This document shows, piece by piece, positions 63,443 to 64,000 of a stretch of DNA of 64,000 nt; the first letter of the stretch is position 1, and the number at the start of each line of letters is the position of its first letter. This stretch comes from Pontixanthobacter sp. CEM42 (GTDB lineage: Bacteria > Pseudomonadota > Alphaproteobacteria > Sphingomonadales > Sphingomonadaceae): assembly GCF_017812015.1 (NCBI RefSeq), contig NZ_JADQTN010000001.1:350501-414500 (forward strand), read 5' to 3'. The position numbers were made by a program, and so were the translations under genes. The notes beneath the pieces were generated by a model. The model searched no databases, was not told the origin of the DNA, and saw nothing but the letters and a program-made list of their open reading frames with translations.

Positions 63443-64000
63443 TTACTTAATCGGACAGGCCGGATCGAGGCGGAAGTCGAGATAATTATCGACTGATGCC
63501 ATCAGCTCGTCCTGCTCATTCTCGAAGAAGTGGTTCGCCCGCGGGATCTCTTCGTGATGAATAGTGATGTGCTTTTGCGTCCGCAGCTTGTCGACCAGCT
63601 TCTGGACAGCACTAGGCTGTACAACTGTGTCGGCAGTACCTTGGATAAAGATACCCGACGCCGGGCACGGCGCGAGGAAGCTGAAATCATACATGTTTGC
63701 AGGCGGCGCAATCGAGATAAAGCCGCGTACTTCGGGGCGGCGCATCAGCAATTGCATACCGATCAGCGCGCCGAAGGATACGCCTGCGACCCAAGTAGTT
63801 TGCGCCTCCGCATGGATCGACTGGACCCAATCGAGCGCTGCGGCTGCATCGCTCAGCTCGCCAATGCCGTTATCGAAGCTGCCTTGGCTGCGTCCGACAC
63901 CGCGGAAGTTGAAGCGCAATGTAGCAAAGCCGCGATCGGTGAAAGTCTTGAACAGCTTTTGCGTCATCTGCTCGTTCATCGTGCCGCCGCCTTGCGGGTG
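63443..64000 (-). CDS. alpha/beta-hydrolase, 5' end outside window
   Basis: The gene runs off the right end of the window; 185 residues remain, from H-P-Q-G-G-G-T to the stop. The visible part has N-F-R-G-V-G-R-S-Q-G-S-F, the nucleophile elbow G-V-S-F-G-A (Ser within G-V-S-F-G), an Asp in T-A-D-T-V and His in R-A-N-H-F-F. This is the compact alpha/beta-hydrolase group often called CocE/NonD or YpfH-like serine hydrolases. Substrate unknown. Confidence 0.85.
   Translation of the reverse strand, partial: HPQGGGTMNEQMTQKLFKTFTDRGFATLRFNFRGVGRSQGSFDNGIGELSDAAAALDWVQSIHAEAQTTWVAGVSFGALIGMQLLMRRPEVRGFISIAPPANMYDFSFLAPCPASGIFIQGTADTVVQPSAVQKLVDKLRTQKHITIHHEEIPRANHFFENEQDELMASVDNYLDFRLDPACPIK

Overview
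The window is a gene-dense piece of an alphaproteobacterial chromosome. Gene order and protein sequences point to Sphingomonadales, probably Erythrobacteraceae. The supporting blocks are cobA-DUF2849-sulfite reductase-DUF934-cysH, argH-lipoprotein-lysA, serC-serA-hisZ with purA nearby, and HPr/EIIA/RapZ/short HprK beside ChvG-ChvI and pckA. Most genes are packed in operons with 1-8 base overlaps (often ATGA). I see no phage, insertion sequence or CRISPR array, and only two tRNA genes.

Layout. 0-7 kb (+): end of an SPOR protein, YbjN, proC, a Bax-inhibitor-like membrane protein, a lipoprotein with a 17-proline run, obgE, proB and an SDR. 7-14.5 kb (-): sulfate reduction and siroheme genes (cysH, DUF934, sulfite reductase, DUF2849, cobA), an MscS-type channel with a repeated N-terminus, a cystathionine lyase-like enzyme and a sulfurtransferase. 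14.5-22.5 kb: an envelope protein, queF, and a two-gene unit made of a 1180-residue FecR-TPR-beta-barrel protein and a CHASE2 adenylate cyclase. 22.5-28.5 kb: tRNA-Thr, a DUF429-like protein, rarA, a PadR regulator, small secreted or membrane proteins, a glycosyltransferase and a hairpin-rich spacer. 28.5-38.4 kb (mostly +): serC with a structured leader, serA, hisZ, a Sel1-like secreted protein, an esterase, purA, an L,D-transpeptidase lipoprotein, a winged-helix regulator and a GyrI-like protein. 38.4-42.1 kb (-): a siroheme synthase N-half, lysA, a small lipoprotein and argH. 42.1-49.7 kb: a TlpA thioredoxin, tRNA-Val, asparaginase, an MDR oxidoreductase, truA, fmt, recR, def and rmuC. 50-57.2 kb: an rRNA/tRNA methyltransferase, the partial PTS, ChvGI and pckA. 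57-64 kb: two DUF937-type proteins, two HExxH-type peptidases, DUF3597, tonB and a truncated hydrolase.

How genes work together. CysH, sulfite reductase, CobA and the unlinked siroheme synthase form assimilatory sulfate reduction plus its cofactor supply. ProB and ProC are two of three proline enzymes. Fmt and Def put on and take off the formyl group of initiator Met. HPr, EIIA, HprK and RapZ form a regulatory PTS next to ChvGI and the gluconeogenic pckA, a known alphaproteobacterial carbon-signalling neighbourhood.

The least explained parts are the FecR-TPR-barrel/CHASE2 cyclase pair, a two-copy dispersed element whose two hairpins covary, the hairpin array before serC, a four-copy REP-like repeat, a perfect 24-bp inverted repeat abutting tRNA-Val, a decayed SUMT segment on the siroheme synthase, and a pair of secreted Sel1-type paralogues with a shared unnamed N-terminal domain. 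Everything here was read by eye; family assignments were not checked by search.
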